DNA of 64,000 nucleotides from Halomonas faecis (GCF_010993975.1 NZ_JAACZO010000011.1:434001-498000); one strand, 5' to 3'; numbered from the stretch's first letter, positions 1-9,590 are shown. The notes: a model not told the origin generated them from the letters alone. Made by a program: numbers and translations.

Positions 1-1195
1 GCAGTTGACACAGAGCCTGGGACAGCACCCACTCGCCCAGATCGATCTCCAGGGACGTGCCGGCGATATCGGGCAGGAACAGCCCGGGGGCGAGCAGCCC
101 TTCCTGCGGATGCTGCCAGCGCACCAAAGCTTCGACACCGACCACCTCGCCGCTGGCCATGTCCACCTGGGGCTGGTAATAGAGACGCAGTTCGTCGCCA
201 TCGATGGCCTGAGCAAAACGCCGTCGACGTTCCTGGCGCACCTGAAGGGCCTGGTCCAGATCCGGATCGAAACAGTGGTAGGTATCGCGGCCGCGCTGCT
301 TGGCCCGGTACATCGCCTGAGTGGCATGGCGCAGCAGCACCTCGCCATCCACGGCGTCATACGGATAATGGGTCACCCCGAGGCTGGCCGACACCCGAAC
401 CGACTGATCGCCGATCAGAATGGGCTGACGGATGGCGCTCTGCAGCTGCTCGAGGAAGGCATGTTCGGCGCGGCGGTGCATCACCACCACGAACTCGTCG
501 CCGCCGATGCGCGCCAGTACCTCGTCACCGCCCAGCAGGTGGCTGAGGCGTTGGGCGAGCCCGGACAGCAGCAGGTTTCCGGCCGACTCGCCCAGCCGGT
601 CGTTGATCGCCTTGAAGTGATCGAGATCGAGGGAGCACACGGCCAACTCGCCATCGGTGCGTTCGGCATGCTGGAGCGCGTCCTGAATGAGCTGGGTGAC
701 CAGCTGCAGATTGGGCAGGCCGGTGAGCGCATCGAAATAGACTTCGCGCCCCTGGCTCTGTGGCCGGCTACTGTCCATCAAGGCGGCAAGGTCGGTCACC
801 ACGATGACGTGACGCTCGACGCCTCCAGTGGCGTCGCGCAGGCGGCTCACGGACAACAGTGCCGGGCGCCGCTCCCCGGAGACATGACGACACTCCACCT
901 GCACGCGGAACCGGTCATCGAACTCATCGTGCAGCAGTGCGGTGGGCGATAGCAGGTAGTCCGATAGCGGCTGGCCAACGAGGGCATTGGCCGCGCAGCC
1001 GATGAAATCGCCGAAAGCGCGATTCATGACCAGAATCCGGTGCTCGGCATCGGTCAGCAGGAGCGCCTCGTTGGCCTGTTCGAGAAAGTGGCAGCAAGAA
1101 GGCAACGGAACAGGGGGCCGGCCACCCGCTACCTGAGGTCCATCCCAGTTGGCGGCAGGGGTCAAGGACATCGAACCGAACGCTGGTGGTATCAT
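1..1195 (-). CDS. PAS-GGDEF-EAL c-di-GMP protein, partial (3' end outside window)
   Basis: Cytoplasmic sensor with a PAS domain near the N terminus ('LLLTDAEHRILVMNRAF'), a GGDEF domain and the beginning of an EAL domain. The GGDEF signature is intact (ARIGGDEFVVV, around 485-510) and is preceded by the substrate motif DLDHFKAIND. The inhibitory RxxD site five residues upstream is absent (LGGD there). The EAL domain opens with LRLYYQPQVD and GVEALVRW, so the catalytic Glu is present; the rest lies beyond position 1. I chose the ATG at 1195 because AAGGAG stands 11 bases upstream; an in-frame ATG at 1171 is the alternative. It follows the Aer-like receptor by 47 bp on the same strand, so the two are probably co-transcribed. 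Whether it makes or degrades c-di-GMP cannot be decided without the missing part. Confidence 0.9.
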   Translation of the reverse strand, partial: MIPPAFGSMSLTPAANWDGPQVAGGRPPVPLPSCCHFLEQANEALLLTDAEHRILVMNRAFGDFIGCAANALVGQPLSDYLLSPTALLHDEFDDRFRVQVECRHVSGERRPALLSVSRLRDATGGVERHVIVVTDLAALMDSSRPQSQGREVYFDALTGLPNLQLVTQLIQDALQHAERTDGELAVCSLDLDHFKAINDRLGESAGNLLLSGLAQRLSHLLGGDEVLARIGGDEFVVVMHRRAEHAFLEQLQSAIRQPILIGDQSVRVSASLGVTHYPYDAVDGEVLLRHATQAMYRAKQRGRDTYHCFDPDLDQALQVRQERRRRFAQAIDGDELRLYYQPQVDMASGEVVGVEALVRWQHPQEGLLAPGLFLPDIAGTSLEIDLGEWVLSQALCQL

Positions 1196-1242
1196 GAATC
1201 CCGCGACTCCTTGCGACATGCGTATCGAAACCGTGGAGCCTA

Positions 1243-2895
1243 TCACAGCGCGTGAGCGGGCAGGGATTCGACCTCCGCCGATGCCGGTGCTGCCGTTGCC
1301 TCATCGACCTTTTGCAAACGGTGCGCCTCGAAACGTTGCTCGCGGCTCACCCACTCGTTGCCCTCACCGGCCTGGCGCAGCGCCGAAATGGCCACGCTCA
1401 ACTGATCGACCTGTTCGGCCAACAGCGTGCCCAGGGACGCCGAATGGGACACCCGCTCGGCATTCTGGCGAACCGACGAATCCATCCCGACCACGGCCTG
1501 ATTGATTTGCTCGAGGCCGATGGCCTGCTCGCGGGACGCGGTGGCGATCTCGCGAATCAGCGTATCGATGCCACTGACCGCCTCGACCACGCCACGGTTG
1601 TGGCTTTCGAGGCTGGCAATACGCCGCTCACCGACGCCCACGTCTTCCAGGGTGGTGTCGATGAGCCGACGCACGTGCTCGGCCGAATCGGCGGAGCTCT
1701 CCGCCAGACGGCGCACCTCCTGGGCCACCACCGCGAAACCCCGGCCATGAACGCCGGCGCGGGCGGCCTCGACCGAGGCGTTGAGCGCCAGCAGGTTAGT
1801 CTGAAAAGCCAGGGTCTCGATCGCCTCGATGGCCTGGGTCATCTTGCCGGCGCTGGCGGCGATCTGCTGCATGCTCTCCACCAGCTCGCTGACGACTTCA
1901 TCACTGTCGCCCACTGCTCGGCGCACCTTGTCCGCTTCGCTTTCCGCCTGCTCGGTGTTGGCCGCATTCTGCTGGACGGTAGTCGTCAACTCTTCCATGC
2001 TGGCGGCGGTCTGCTGCAGCGAATCGGACTGCTGGCGGGTATGCGAAGCCAGATTGCGGTTGTCGCGCTCCAGCTCGGCGGTTTCGCTAGACACGGTGTC
2101 GAGGATATCGTGGATGTCCACCGAAATGTTCGCCAGGCTGCGCTGCATGATGGCCATGGCATCGATGACCTCGCCCAGGCCATCGCGACCGACCGGCGGA
2201 GCCTCTGCAGCCAGGTTGCCCGCCGCCACCTGCATGGCAAAATCCCGCGTGCGTGCCACGGCACCCGCATGGCGCCGCCAGGCGCCGACCAGCAGCGATG
2301 ACACGATCAGCGCCGTCAGCAGGCGCCACTGCCAGGCCAGAACATCGGCAGCCAGCAAACCGATCACGGCGACCAGCAGCGCCACCAGCAAGTTCCCCTG
2401 CAGGCCGCGCGGCACGCAGCGTTTCAGCCGACCGAACAGGCCGGTGCGCACGACACGCCCGCGTTCGAGGCCAATCCCACGGGCTCGCCCCTCGCGAATG
2501 CGCGCGTACGTATCTTCGGCATACGCCTTGTCCTCGTCGCGCGGCTTGACCCGCACCGAGGTGTAGCCTTTCACCTCGCCCTCTTCGACGATGGGCACCA
2601 CGTTGGCATGCACCCAGTAGAAATCGCCGTTCTTGCGCCGGTTCTTCACCAGGCCGGACCACACCTCGCCCGCCTCGATGGTTTCCCAGAGGTTGGCGAA
2701 GGCGATCTCGGGCATGTCAGGGTGGCGGATGACGTTGTGGGGCGCTCCCACCAGCTCCTCGCGGGAGTAGCCGCTGACCTCGCAAAAGGTGGGTGACGCA
2801 TAGGTGATGCGCCCCTTCATGTCGGTGCGGGAAATGAGATTCTGACCCTCGCGTATCACGTACTCATTATCCGTCACCGGCTGATTGTCGCGCAT
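1243..2895 (-). CDS. aer: Aer-type energy/aerotaxis receptor (PAS-TM-MCP)
   Basis: A 550-residue methyl-accepting chemotaxis protein without a periplasmic sensor. Residues ~10-118 are a PAS domain closely resembling E. coli Aer, including NVIRHPDMP and GLVKNRRKNGDFYW. The residues known to matter for FAD binding in Aer fall at the same numbers here (R57, H58, D60, W79, N85). A hydrophobic segment (~165-206) anchors the protein, a HAMP-like linker follows, and the signalling hairpin is at ~360-400 (FQTNLLALNASVEAARAG). The family senses redox/oxygen state through FAD and signals through CheA/CheW to the flagellar motor. The start is supported by AAGGAAGCG just upstream. It lies directly upstream of a GGDEF-EAL gene, which suggests paired control of taxis and c-di-GMP. 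I saw no sigma-28 promoter upstream. Confidence 0.93.
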   Translation of the reverse strand: MRDNQPVTDNEYVIREGQNLISRTDMKGRITYASPTFCEVSGYSREELVGAPHNVIRHPDMPEIAFANLWETIEAGEVWSGLVKNRRKNGDFYWVHANVVPIVEEGEVKGYTSVRVKPRDEDKAYAEDTYARIREGRARGIGLERGRVVRTGLFGRLKRCVPRGLQGNLLVALLVAVIGLLAADVLAWQWRLLTALIVSSLLVGAWRRHAGAVARTRDFAMQVAAGNLAAEAPPVGRDGLGEVIDAMAIMQRSLANISVDIHDILDTVSSETAELERDNRNLASHTRQQSDSLQQTAASMEELTTTVQQNAANTEQAESEADKVRRAVGDSDEVVSELVESMQQIAASAGKMTQAIEAIETLAFQTNLLALNASVEAARAGVHGRGFAVVAQEVRRLAESSADSAEHVRRLIDTTLEDVGVGERRIASLESHNRGVVEAVSGIDTLIREIATASREQAIGLEQINQAVVGMDSSVRQNAERVSHSASLGTLLAEQVDQLSVAISALRQAGEGNEWVSREQRFEAHRLQKVDEATAAPASAEVESLPAHAL

Positions 2896-3064
2896 CGCTT
2901 CCTTGCCCCTGCCTTGTCTATGGGAAGTGACAAACGCTGCATTAGCATTCGCCTGACGTAGCAGAGAAGCTAGACAACCCCTACCAAAGCCGCCATGACC
3001 CAGGTCAAGGCAGCCCCAATACGATTTGACAGCCGAAGAAAAGCTTGCCGAGCTGACGAGGGGC

Positions 3065-3091
3065 TAAAGTTTCCGACGTACTCGCCGATAA
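3065..3091 (+). promoter_or_regulatory. Sigma-28 (FliA) promoter of flaG
   Basis: TAAAGTTT at 3065-3072, an 11-base spacer and GCCGATAA at 3084-3091 match the enteric flagellar sigma-28 consensus exactly. It lies about 65 bp upstream of the flaG start codon and points towards it, marking flaG as a late (class III) flagellar gene. Confidence 0.93.
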
Positions 3092-3155
3092 CGAAAGAAC
3101 AGAAGAGCAGGACTCTACTTGTGGAACAGACCATAACCAAAAAGGAAACAGCGCC

Positions 3156-3524
3156 ATGACATCGCCACTGTCCGACGCCAAGGGGATTTCCGTATCATCC
3201 GTCTTGCCGGAGGCCACGCCCAGGGAGCGCAAGGAAAACGTGCTGGGCGCCTTGCCCAATGCCGGCGGCCACCTGTCCGACGCCCAGAGTCACGCACAAG
3301 CGCCCAGCCAGGCCGACCTGGTCGAACCGGTTCAGCGAGTCAACGAAGTACTGCGTCAGTACGGCGTTTCCTTCGAGATCAACCAGGAAGCGTCTAAAGT
3401 GATTACCCGAATCGTCGATCAGGAATCGGGCGAGGTACTACGCCAGATTCCCCCGGAGGAGGTGCTGGCCATTGCCGAACGCCTGGAAGAATTCCAAGGG
3501 CGCCTGATCGACCTGGAAGCCTGA
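3156..3524 (+). CDS. flaG: Flagellar protein FlaG
   Basis: A 122-residue FlaG-family protein. The conserved C-terminal part (from about residue 55) reads VNEVLRQYGVSFEIN, then a TRIVDQESGEVLRQIPPEEV core that is diagnostic of FlaG. The N-terminal half is low-complexity and unconserved. FlaG influences flagellar filament length in Pseudomonas/Vibrio relatives, where it usually lies next to fliC and fliD. Here it stands alone, without flagellin or cap gene, facing fliE. The start is supported by AAAGGAAA upstream, and it has its own perfect sigma-28 promoter, in agreement with a filament-stage role. Confidence 0.9.
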   Translation: MTSPLSDAKGISVSSVLPEATPRERKENVLGALPNAGGHLSDAQSHAQAPSQADLVEPVQRVNEVLRQYGVSFEINQEASKVITRIVDQESGEVLRQIPPEEVLAIAERLEEFQGRLIDLEA

Positions 3525-3538
3525 CGCATCAGGCGTGC

Positions 3539-3560
3539 AGCGGCGCATCGGCAAGCCGCT
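3539..3560. terminator. Possible bidirectional hairpin between flaG and fliE
   Basis: A perfect 6-bp inverted repeat (AGCGGC / GCCGCT with a 10-base loop) lies between the convergent stop codons of flaG and fliE. There is no clear T-run on either side, so intrinsic termination is only a possibility. Confidence 0.3.
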
Positions 3561-3889
3561 CACACCTGCATGTTCATGATGTCCTTGTAGGCCGTTATCA
3601 GGCGGCTGCGGACCTGCTTGCCCATCTCGAAGGCAACGCTGGCTTTCTGCATGTCGACCATCACGTCATTAAGCTCGACGTTTGGGTCGCCAGCCTGAAA
3701 AGCCTCGGCCTGGCTATTGGCGGTCTGTTTCAGCTCGTTGATGCGGCGGATCGACGCCTGGAGTTCGTCGGCAAACCCGCCCTGCCCCACGCTGGTGGAG
3801 ACCTGCTGGCCCTTTTCGGGCTGGCCGGCAGCTTGGCTGGCGAGGCTTTGCATCTGAGCGAGCGCGGACTCGATGCCTGGTGAGCTCAT
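3560..3889 (-). CDS. fliE: Flagellar hook-basal body protein FliE
   Basis: A 109-residue FliE, the small rod component that joins the MS ring (FliF) to the proximal rod and is required to open export of rod proteins. The C-terminal half shows the family signature: DPNVELNDVMVDMQKA followed by SVAFEMGKQVRSRLITAYKD, ending IMNMQV. The start at 3889 has AGGGG about nine bases upstream. It is transcribed away from fliF rather than heading the same operon as in many enterics; the two share a ~300-bp divergent region. Length and C-terminal motif fit the family well. Confidence 0.95.
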   Translation of the reverse strand: MSSPGIESALAQMQSLASQAAGQPEKGQQVSTSVGQGGFADELQASIRRINELKQTANSQAEAFQAGDPNVELNDVMVDMQKASVAFEMGKQVRSRLITAYKDIMNMQV

Positions 3890-4188
3890 GCGGCGTTACC
3901 CCTGTCGGATGTTAGCGGGCACTCGGTGAGAGTGGGGCCAGACTAGCAGCCGCACCCAGCCGGCCATGCCACCAAATGGCACGTAAAAACCTGGCTTTTC
4001 CTGCCTTTGGCATCGACGGCGCCTTGGATAATGGCGTCCATCACAATTGCGCCGCTGCCCGCGAACCACATTCGTCGCGCGGCCGGGCTTCATAACAGCG
4101 ATGGACGGATGCAGTCGATGCCTTCATCTCGAACCAGAAGGGATATCAGGGCCAACCAGGCGGGCATGGCGCTCTCTCGGGGGTGCGC
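3890..4188. promoter_or_regulatory. Divergent fliE/fliF control region
   Basis: About 300 bp without a credible gene; the short open frames here lack coding character. It must hold promoters for both fliE and the long fliF operon. I see a small inverted repeat TGCCA-CCAAA-TGGCA at 3967-3981, central between the two starts, which might be an operator. I could not find a sigma-54 site with correct GG-N10-GC spacing and a good consensus, nor a sigma-28 site. Confidence 0.4.
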
Positions 4189-5961
4189 ATGAGCAATGGC
4201 GCAACGACGCCGAACCGCCAGGATGCCAGCACCAACTCGCGAGCGAACTCTGCCGATCAGAGCTCGCTGGCGCGTGTGCTCGACCCCTTGCGCAACAACC
4301 CCCTGGTCGCCCTTCTCATTGGCGGCGCCGCCTTCATCGCCATCGTGACCGCGCTGATCATGTGGGCCCAGAGCCCCGAGTACCGAGTGCTCTACAGCAA
4401 CCTCAGCGAAGCCGACGGCGGACGCATCATCAGCGAACTCGATAGCCGCGGCGTCCCCTATCGTTTCAGTCAGGGCGGCCAGGCTCTGCTGGTGCCCAGC
4501 GACCAGGTGCATACGCTACGCTTGCAATTGGCCGAGCAGGGTTTGCCGCGAGGCGGCAACGTCGGCTTCGAGCTGATGGACGATCAAGCCTTCGGAGTCA
4601 GCCAATTCGCCGAACAGGTGAACTTCCAGCGTGGCCTCGAAGGCGAACTATCCACCTCCATTCAGGCCCTAGGCCCCGTCAATCGGGCCCGTGTACACCT
4701 GGCCATGGCCCGCGCCTCGGTATTCGTGCGCGATCGCAAGCCCGCCGAGGCCTCTGTCGTGCTAACTCTCGAAGCGGGTCGCGTGCTGGGCGAAGGCCAG
4801 GTAAGCGCCATCGTCCACATGGTCTCGAGCAGCGTTCCCGATCTGGCGGCCGAGGACGTGACCGTCGTCGACCAGGACGGCAACCTGCTCTCACGCCAGA
4901 GCGCGGCCGGCGGCGACCTCGACGGCACCCAACTCGACTACATCGCTGAAGTCGAGCACTCCTACCAGCAGCGCATCGAGAACATCCTCATCCCCCTACT
5001 GGGCCGCGATCGGGTACGTGCCCAGGTGGCCGCCCAGATCGACTTCTCGCGCCGCGAGCAGACCGCCGAACGTTACGCCCCCAACCAGGCGCCCAATGAA
5101 GCCGCCATACGCAGCCGTCAGTCATCGCTCTCCTACGATGGCGGCGACGATCTCGCCATGGGCATTCCCGGCGCGCTGAGCAACACGCCGCCCGGTACTG
5201 CGCCCTCTCCCATCGCCAACCCGGAAGGCGACGCCGACGACGACGCAGCCGAAGGAGACGACGGCGAAGGCGATGCAGCCGAGCAGGAAGAAGCACCGGA
5301 GCTAAACAACCTGCGCCAGGACGACGTGGTCAACTACGAAGTGGATCGCAGCGTCGAGCATGTCCAGCACCGCCGCGGTCGCGTGGAGCGCCTCTCCGCC
5401 GCCGTGGTGGTCGACTATCGGGAAGAGCGCAACGACGACGGCGAATGGGAGCCCACCCCGCTCAGCGACGAGGAAATCGCTCAGATCGAGCGACTCATTC
5501 GTCAAGCCATGGGCTTCTCCCAAGCACGTGGCGACGAGATCGAGGTGGTCAACAGCCCGTTCAGTCGCGCTACCGACGACGACGAAGCCATCGAGTGGTG
5601 GCAGTCGCCCGAGGTCCATGCCCTGGCCCTGACCATCGGCCGCTACCTGCTGGTGGCCTTGGGCATCCTGCTCACCTATCTGCTCATCCTGCGCCCGCTG
5701 ATCAAGCGCTACACCCAGCAGCCGGTGCTCTCCACGGCCACGCCGGGCGGCGCGCTGAGCGTGCGGGTCGGCGACGAAGAAGCGGGCGAAGGTGGGGATC
5801 AAGCGATGGTCGAGGGCGAGGAAGAGCGCCCCTATCCCAAGCCCAAACGGCGTCGCAAGTCCTCTGCGTATGAGGACCACCTGACCGAGCTGCGCGAAAT
5901 GGCCCAGGAGGATCCGCGCATGATAGCCATGATCGTACGCAACTGGATGAACAAGGAATGA
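4189..5961 (+). CDS. fliF: Flagellar MS-ring protein FliF
   Basis: A ~590-residue FliF, which polymerises in the inner membrane into the MS ring on which the flagellum is built. Transmembrane segments are at ~39-60 (LVALLIGGAAFIAIVTALIM) and ~475-503. The ring-building motif region begins SPEYRVLYSNLSEADGG and continues with QALLVPSD. The C-terminal cytoplasmic tail LREMAQEDPRMIAMIVRNW is the FliG-binding helix. A strongly acidic, Asp/Glu/Ala-rich insert at ~344-375 is consistent with a halophile. I prefer ATG 4189 because a GGGGG element lies seven bases upstream; GTG 4183 is in frame. It is the first gene of a run that continues through fliK and probably fliR. Confidence 0.96.
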   Translation: MSNGATTPNRQDASTNSRANSADQSSLARVLDPLRNNPLVALLIGGAAFIAIVTALIMWAQSPEYRVLYSNLSEADGGRIISELDSRGVPYRFSQGGQALLVPSDQVHTLRLQLAEQGLPRGGNVGFELMDDQAFGVSQFAEQVNFQRGLEGELSTSIQALGPVNRARVHLAMARASVFVRDRKPAEASVVLTLEAGRVLGEGQVSAIVHMVSSSVPDLAAEDVTVVDQDGNLLSRQSAAGGDLDGTQLDYIAEVEHSYQQRIENILIPLLGRDRVRAQVAAQIDFSRREQTAERYAPNQAPNEAAIRSRQSSLSYDGGDDLAMGIPGALSNTPPGTAPSPIANPEGDADDDAAEGDDGEGDAAEQEEAPELNNLRQDDVVNYEVDRSVEHVQHRRGRVERLSAAVVVDYREERNDDGEWEPTPLSDEEIAQIERLIRQAMGFSQARGDEIEVVNSPFSRATDDDEAIEWWQSPEVHALALTIGRYLLVALGILLTYLLILRPLIKRYTQQPVLSTATPGGALSVRVGDEEAGEGGDQAMVEGEEERPYPKPKRRRKSSAYEDHLTELREMAQEDPRMIAMIVRNWMNKE

Positions 5962-6968
5962 GTGCCGCGCCGACCAAAGCCATGAGCGGCATGCGCCGCA
6001 GTGCCATCCTGATGCTTGCGCTGGACGAGGACAGCGCGGCCGAGGTGTTCAAGTTCCTGCCGCCCAAGGAGATCCAGCAGCTCAGCATGGAGATGGCCGA
6101 GCTCGGTCAAGTCTCCCATGAGGACATGCAGAAAGTGCTGCAGGAGTTCAGCGACGAGACCGAAGAGTTCATCGCGCTCAACCTCAACTCCAGCGAGCAC
6201 ATCCGCTCCGTGCTGACCAAGGCCCTGGGCAGCGAGCGCGCCACCAGCCTGATCGAGGACGTGCTGGAGAGCTCCAGCACCAGCTCCGGCATCGACTCGC
6301 TCAACCTCATGGAACCCTCCATGGTGTCGGAGTTGATCCGCGATGAGCACCCACAGATCATCGCCACCATTCTCGTGCACCTGGAGCGCCACCAGGCCGC
6401 CGACGTGCTCGAGCTGTTCGATGACAAGCTACGCAACGACGTGGTCCTGCGTATCGCCACCTTCAGCGGCGTGCAGCCGGCAGCCCTTCAGGAGCTCACC
6501 GAGGTGCTGTCGGGCATGCTCGACGGCCAGAACCTCAAGCGCAGCAAGATGGGCGGCGTGAGAACCGCTGCGGAGATCCTCAACCTGATGAATTCCAATC
6601 AGGAAGAGACCGCCATCGAGACGGTACGCGCGCACAGCGAGGATCTGGCGCAAAAGATCATCGACGAGATGTTCCTGTTCGAAAACCTCCTCGATCTGGA
6701 CGACCGCAGTATCCAGCTGGTGCTCAAGGAGATCGACACCAACTCCCTGGTAGTCGCGCTCAAAGGCGCGCCCGACTCGCTCATGGAGAAATTCCTGCGC
6801 AACATGTCGCGCCGCGCCGCCGACCTCATGCGCGAAGACATGGAAGCCCGCGGCCCCATTCGCGTCTCCCAGGTGGAGGCCGAACAGAAGGCGATCCTGC
6901 AGGTGGTGCGCCGTCTTGCCGATGCCGGCGAGATCGTGCTGAGCGGTGGAGACGAAACCTATGTCTGA
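5958..6968 (+). CDS. fliG: Flagellar motor switch protein FliG
   Basis: A 336-residue FliG, the C-ring protein that transmits torque from the MotAB stator and couples to FliF. The N-terminal FliF-binding domain starts MSGMRRSAILMLALDEDSA. The middle-domain EHPQ motif is present (RDEHPQIIATILVHL), and the C-terminal torque helix carries the expected charged residues (ENLLDLDDRSIQLVLKEID). Length is close to the usual ~330. Its start overlaps the fliF stop by four bases (ATGA), indicating translational coupling and matched stoichiometry. Confidence 0.97.
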   Translation: MSAAPTKAMSGMRRSAILMLALDEDSAAEVFKFLPPKEIQQLSMEMAELGQVSHEDMQKVLQEFSDETEEFIALNLNSSEHIRSVLTKALGSERATSLIEDVLESSSTSSGIDSLNLMEPSMVSELIRDEHPQIIATILVHLERHQAADVLELFDDKLRNDVVLRIATFSGVQPAALQELTEVLSGMLDGQNLKRSKMGGVRTAAEILNLMNSNQEETAIETVRAHSEDLAQKIIDEMFLFENLLDLDDRSIQLVLKEIDTNSLVVALKGAPDSLMEKFLRNMSRRAADLMREDMEARGPIRVSQVEAEQKAILQVVRRLADAGEIVLSGGDETYV

Positions 6969-7710
6969 CCGGCCTTCCGTACCCATCGAACGCAACGGTG
7001 CCTGGCAGCGCTGGCGCATGGGCGAGTTGGCCCCCGGCGCACGCCGCCAGCCATCCGAGGAAGGCACAAACTCTTCCGAACGGGCCCAGCGCGAGGCGGC
7101 CAACCGACGGGCCGCCGAACGTCAGCGCGCCGAACTCGAGGCGCTGCGCGAATCGGTCCGCGAGCAGGCTCGCGAAGAGGGCTATCGAGCTGGGTACGAG
7201 AAAGGCCGTCACGAAGGCCAGGCCCAAGGTATCGAAGAGGGCCGCCAGCAGGCCGAGCGCGAGCTCGATGAGCGCACCCGCGAAGCCCTTGCGCCCCTGG
7301 CACCGCTGGCCCAGTCATTCAGCCAGGCGCTGGACGAACTCGACGAACAGATCGGCGACGACCTCGTGGCACTGGCCCTGTCGACCGGCAAACAGCTGGC
7401 CGGCGATGCCTTGAAGACGCGTCCGCGCCAGATCCTCGAGCTGATTCGCGCCCTGCTGCACAGCGAACCGCCCCTAACCGGCCAACAACGCCTGTGGCTG
7501 CATCCGCTGGACCACAAGCTGGTGGAGAAGCATCTGGGCGAGGAATTGCATGCCGCCGGCTGGAAGCTGCAGCCCGACGATCAGCTGACCCGTGGAGGCT
7601 GCCGCGTGACCAGTGCCAGCGGCGAACTCGACGCCACCTGGGAAAGCCGCTGGCAGGCGGTCAAATCCCAGGTCCGCCGTCGCACTACCGCAGCGGACCG
7701 CGACGACTGA
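6961..7710 (+). CDS. fliH: Flagellar export ATPase regulator FliH
   Basis: A 249-residue FliH, the negative regulator and peripheral-stalk-like partner of the FliI ATPase. The N terminus has two tryptophans in the sequence [10 protein letters not shown]; such an N-terminal Trp pair docks FliH to FlhA/FliN in Salmonella. A long Arg/Glu/Ala coiled coil follows, including the GxxxG-type segment [19 protein letters not shown], then a globular C-terminal domain that binds FliI. ATG 6961 overlaps the end of fliG by eight bases; an in-frame ATG at 6946 is less likely. Confidence 0.94.
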   Translation: MSDRPSVPIERNGAWQRWRMGELAPGARRQPSEEGTNSSERAQREAANRRAAERQRAELEALRESVREQAREEGYRAGYEKGRHEGQAQGIEEGRQQAERELDERTREALAPLAPLAQSFSQALDELDEQIGDDLVALALSTGKQLAGDALKTRPRQILELIRALLHSEPPLTGQQRLWLHPLDHKLVEKHLGEELHAAGWKLQPDDQLTRGGCRVTSASGELDATWESRWQAVKSQVRRRTTAADRDD

Positions 7711-7721
7711 TGGAGACCCCG

Positions 7722-9116
7722 ATGCACGAGGCCGTGGCACACAACCCACATCACGCACGCTGGCAGCAGACGCTGTCTCATGTGCGCGAGCGGGTCGAGA
7801 GCGTGCCAGCCTTCCGCACCAGCGGGCGTGTGCTGCGTGCCACCGGCATGGTCATCGAAGCCGTGGGACTGCGCGTGGCATTGGGCAACGCCTGTCGCAT
7901 CGAGCTCCCCTCTCTCAGCGGCAACGAGCCGGCTCGCTTTGCCGAAGCCGAAGTCGTCGGCTTTGCCGGAGAGAAGCTCTTCCTGATGCCGCTTTCAGAA
8001 ATCACCGGCCTGATGCCCGGTGCGCGGGTCTTCCCGCTCGGCGACGGCCCCGACCACGCCGCACGGCGCTTCCCGCTGGGCGAGACACTGCTGGGACGCA
8101 TCGTCGACGGCAACGGCCAACCGCTCGACGGCCTGGGGCCACTGGAATCCGCACCGCGCGCCCCGCTCACCTCGCCGCCGCTCAACCCGCTGTCGCGCGC
8201 CCCCATCGAAGCGCAGATCGACGTGGGCATTCGCGCCATTAACGCCCTGCTGGCCATCGGCCGCGGCCAGCGCATGGGATTGTTCGCCGGCTCCGGCGTG
8301 GGCAAGTCGGTGCTACTCGGCATGATGGCCCGCTACACCCGCGCCGACGTCATCGTGGTGGGCTTGATCGGCGAGCGTGGACGCGAGGTACAGGACTTCA
8401 TCGACAATATCCTCGGCGAGGAAGGGCGCCGGCGGGCCGTCGTCGTCGCCGCACCGGCCGACACCTCGCCGCTGCAGCGCCTGCAGGGCGCTTCCTATGC
8501 CACGCGACTCGCCGAGGGCTTCCGCGATCGAGGCCAGAACGTATTGCTGATCATGGATTCACTGACTCGCTACGCCATGGCCCAGCGCGAGATTGCCCTG
8601 GCCATCGGCGAGCCACCGGCCACCAAGGGCTATCCACCCTCGGTGTTCGCCAAGATTCCCGGCCTGGTGGAACGCGCCGGCAACGCCGAACGCGGCCGCG
8701 GTTCGATCACCGCTTTCTATACGGTACTCACCGAGGGCGACGACCAGCAGGACCCCATCGCCGATTCGGCTCGGGCCATTCTCGACGGTCACATCGTGCT
8801 GTCGCGCACCCTCGCCGAAGCCGGCCACTATCCGGCCATCGACATCGAGGCTTCCATCAGCCGCGCCATGACGCACATCATCGACGACGAGCAGCTCAGC
8901 ATGGCGCAATCCTTCAAGCAGCTCTTCTCGCGCTACCAGCGCAATCGCGATCTGATCAGCGTGGGCGCCTATACGCCCGGTCACGATCCGCAGCTCGACG
9001 ATGCCGTACAGCGCTACCCCTCGTTGGAACGCTTCCTCCAGCAGGGCATGCAAGAGAGCGCCTCGATCGCCACGGCCCGCGAGCAACTGGAAAATACCGT
9101 GGGAGGCAAGCCATGA
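7722..9116 (+). CDS. fliI: Flagellum-specific export ATPase FliI
   Basis: A ~464-residue F1-beta-like ATPase that energises unfolding and delivery of flagellar substrates to the export gate. Walker A is [11 protein letters not shown], the Walker B strand is [12 protein letters not shown], and the catalytic-Glu region is [13 protein letters not shown]. The FliI/YscN-specific stretch [20 protein letters not shown] is present. ATG 7722 has GGAG six bases upstream; ATG 7710, overlapping the fliH stop, is in frame and possible. The frame stays open further upstream inside fliH, but that part has no FliI similarity. The 3' end overlaps fliJ by four bases. Confidence 0.97.
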   Translation: MHEAVAHNPHHARWQQTLSHVRERVESVPAFRTSGRVLRATGMVIEAVGLRVALGNACRIELPSLSGNEPARFAEAEVVGFAGEKLFLMPLSEITGLMPGARVFPLGDGPDHAARRFPLGETLLGRIVDGNGQPLDGLGPLESAPRAPLTSPPLNPLSRAPIEAQIDVGIRAINALLAIGRGQRMGLFAGSGVGKSVLLGMMARYTRADVIVVGLIGERGREVQDFIDNILGEEGRRRAVVVAAPADTSPLQRLQGASYATRLAEGFRDRGQNVLLIMDSLTRYAMAQREIALAIGEPPATKGYPPSVFAKIPGLVERAGNAERGRGSITAFYTVLTEGDDQQDPIADSARAILDGHIVLSRTLAEAGHYPAIDIEASISRAMTHIIDDEQLSMAQSFKQLFSRYQRNRDLISVGAYTPGHDPQLDDAVQRYPSLERFLQQGMQESASIATAREQLENTVGGKP

Positions 9117-9571
9117 GTGCCACCTCACAGCTCGACATGCTCAGCGAGCTGGCGCGCAATGCCCGTGACCAGGCGGGGCAGGCACTGGCAGGAGAACGCC
9201 AGAGCGAACAGCAGGTCAACGCTCAGCTCGAATCGCTGACCCGCTACCGCTACGAATACGCAGAACGCCTGCAGCAGGCGATGCGCAACGGCATCGACCC
9301 GGCCAGCATGCACAATTACCAACAGTTCCTCGCTTCGCTGGATGCCGCGCTGGAACGCGCTCGCCAGGCGCTGCACGAGCAGCGCCAGCGCGTGGCCCGG
9401 CGCCAGCATGAATGGCAGGAGGAGCAGCAACGACTCTCGGCTTACGATACCCTGTCGTCACGCCGTGAAGCCGAACGACACAAACGCGAAGCGCGCCGTG
9501 AGCAGCGCCTGAGCGACGAACTGGCATCGGGACGTTTGCTGCGCGAGCGCAACGCCCCCCGCGAGACCTGA
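9113..9571 (+). CDS. fliJ: Flagellar export chaperone FliJ
   Basis: A 152-residue, almost wholly helical Gln/Arg/Glu-rich protein predicted to form an antiparallel coiled coil, typical of FliJ. FliJ inserts into the FliI hexamer like the gamma subunit of F1 and helps recycle export chaperones. Sequence conservation in this family is low, so the call rests on length, composition (e.g. [18 protein letters not shown]) and position. It starts with ATGA overlap on fliI and is followed by fliK after 19 bp. Confidence 0.9.
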   Translation: MSATSQLDMLSELARNARDQAGQALAGERQSEQQVNAQLESLTRYRYEYAERLQQAMRNGIDPASMHNYQQFLASLDAALERARQALHEQRQRVARRQHEWQEEQQRLSAYDTLSSRREAERHKREARREQRLSDELASGRLLRERNAPRET

Positions 9572-9590
9572 GGCAAGTCAGGAGATGGCT

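Noticed and set aside
7494..7721. Longer FliI starting inside fliH
   Set aside because: The extension is the out-of-frame shadow of fliH; FliI similarity begins after 7722.
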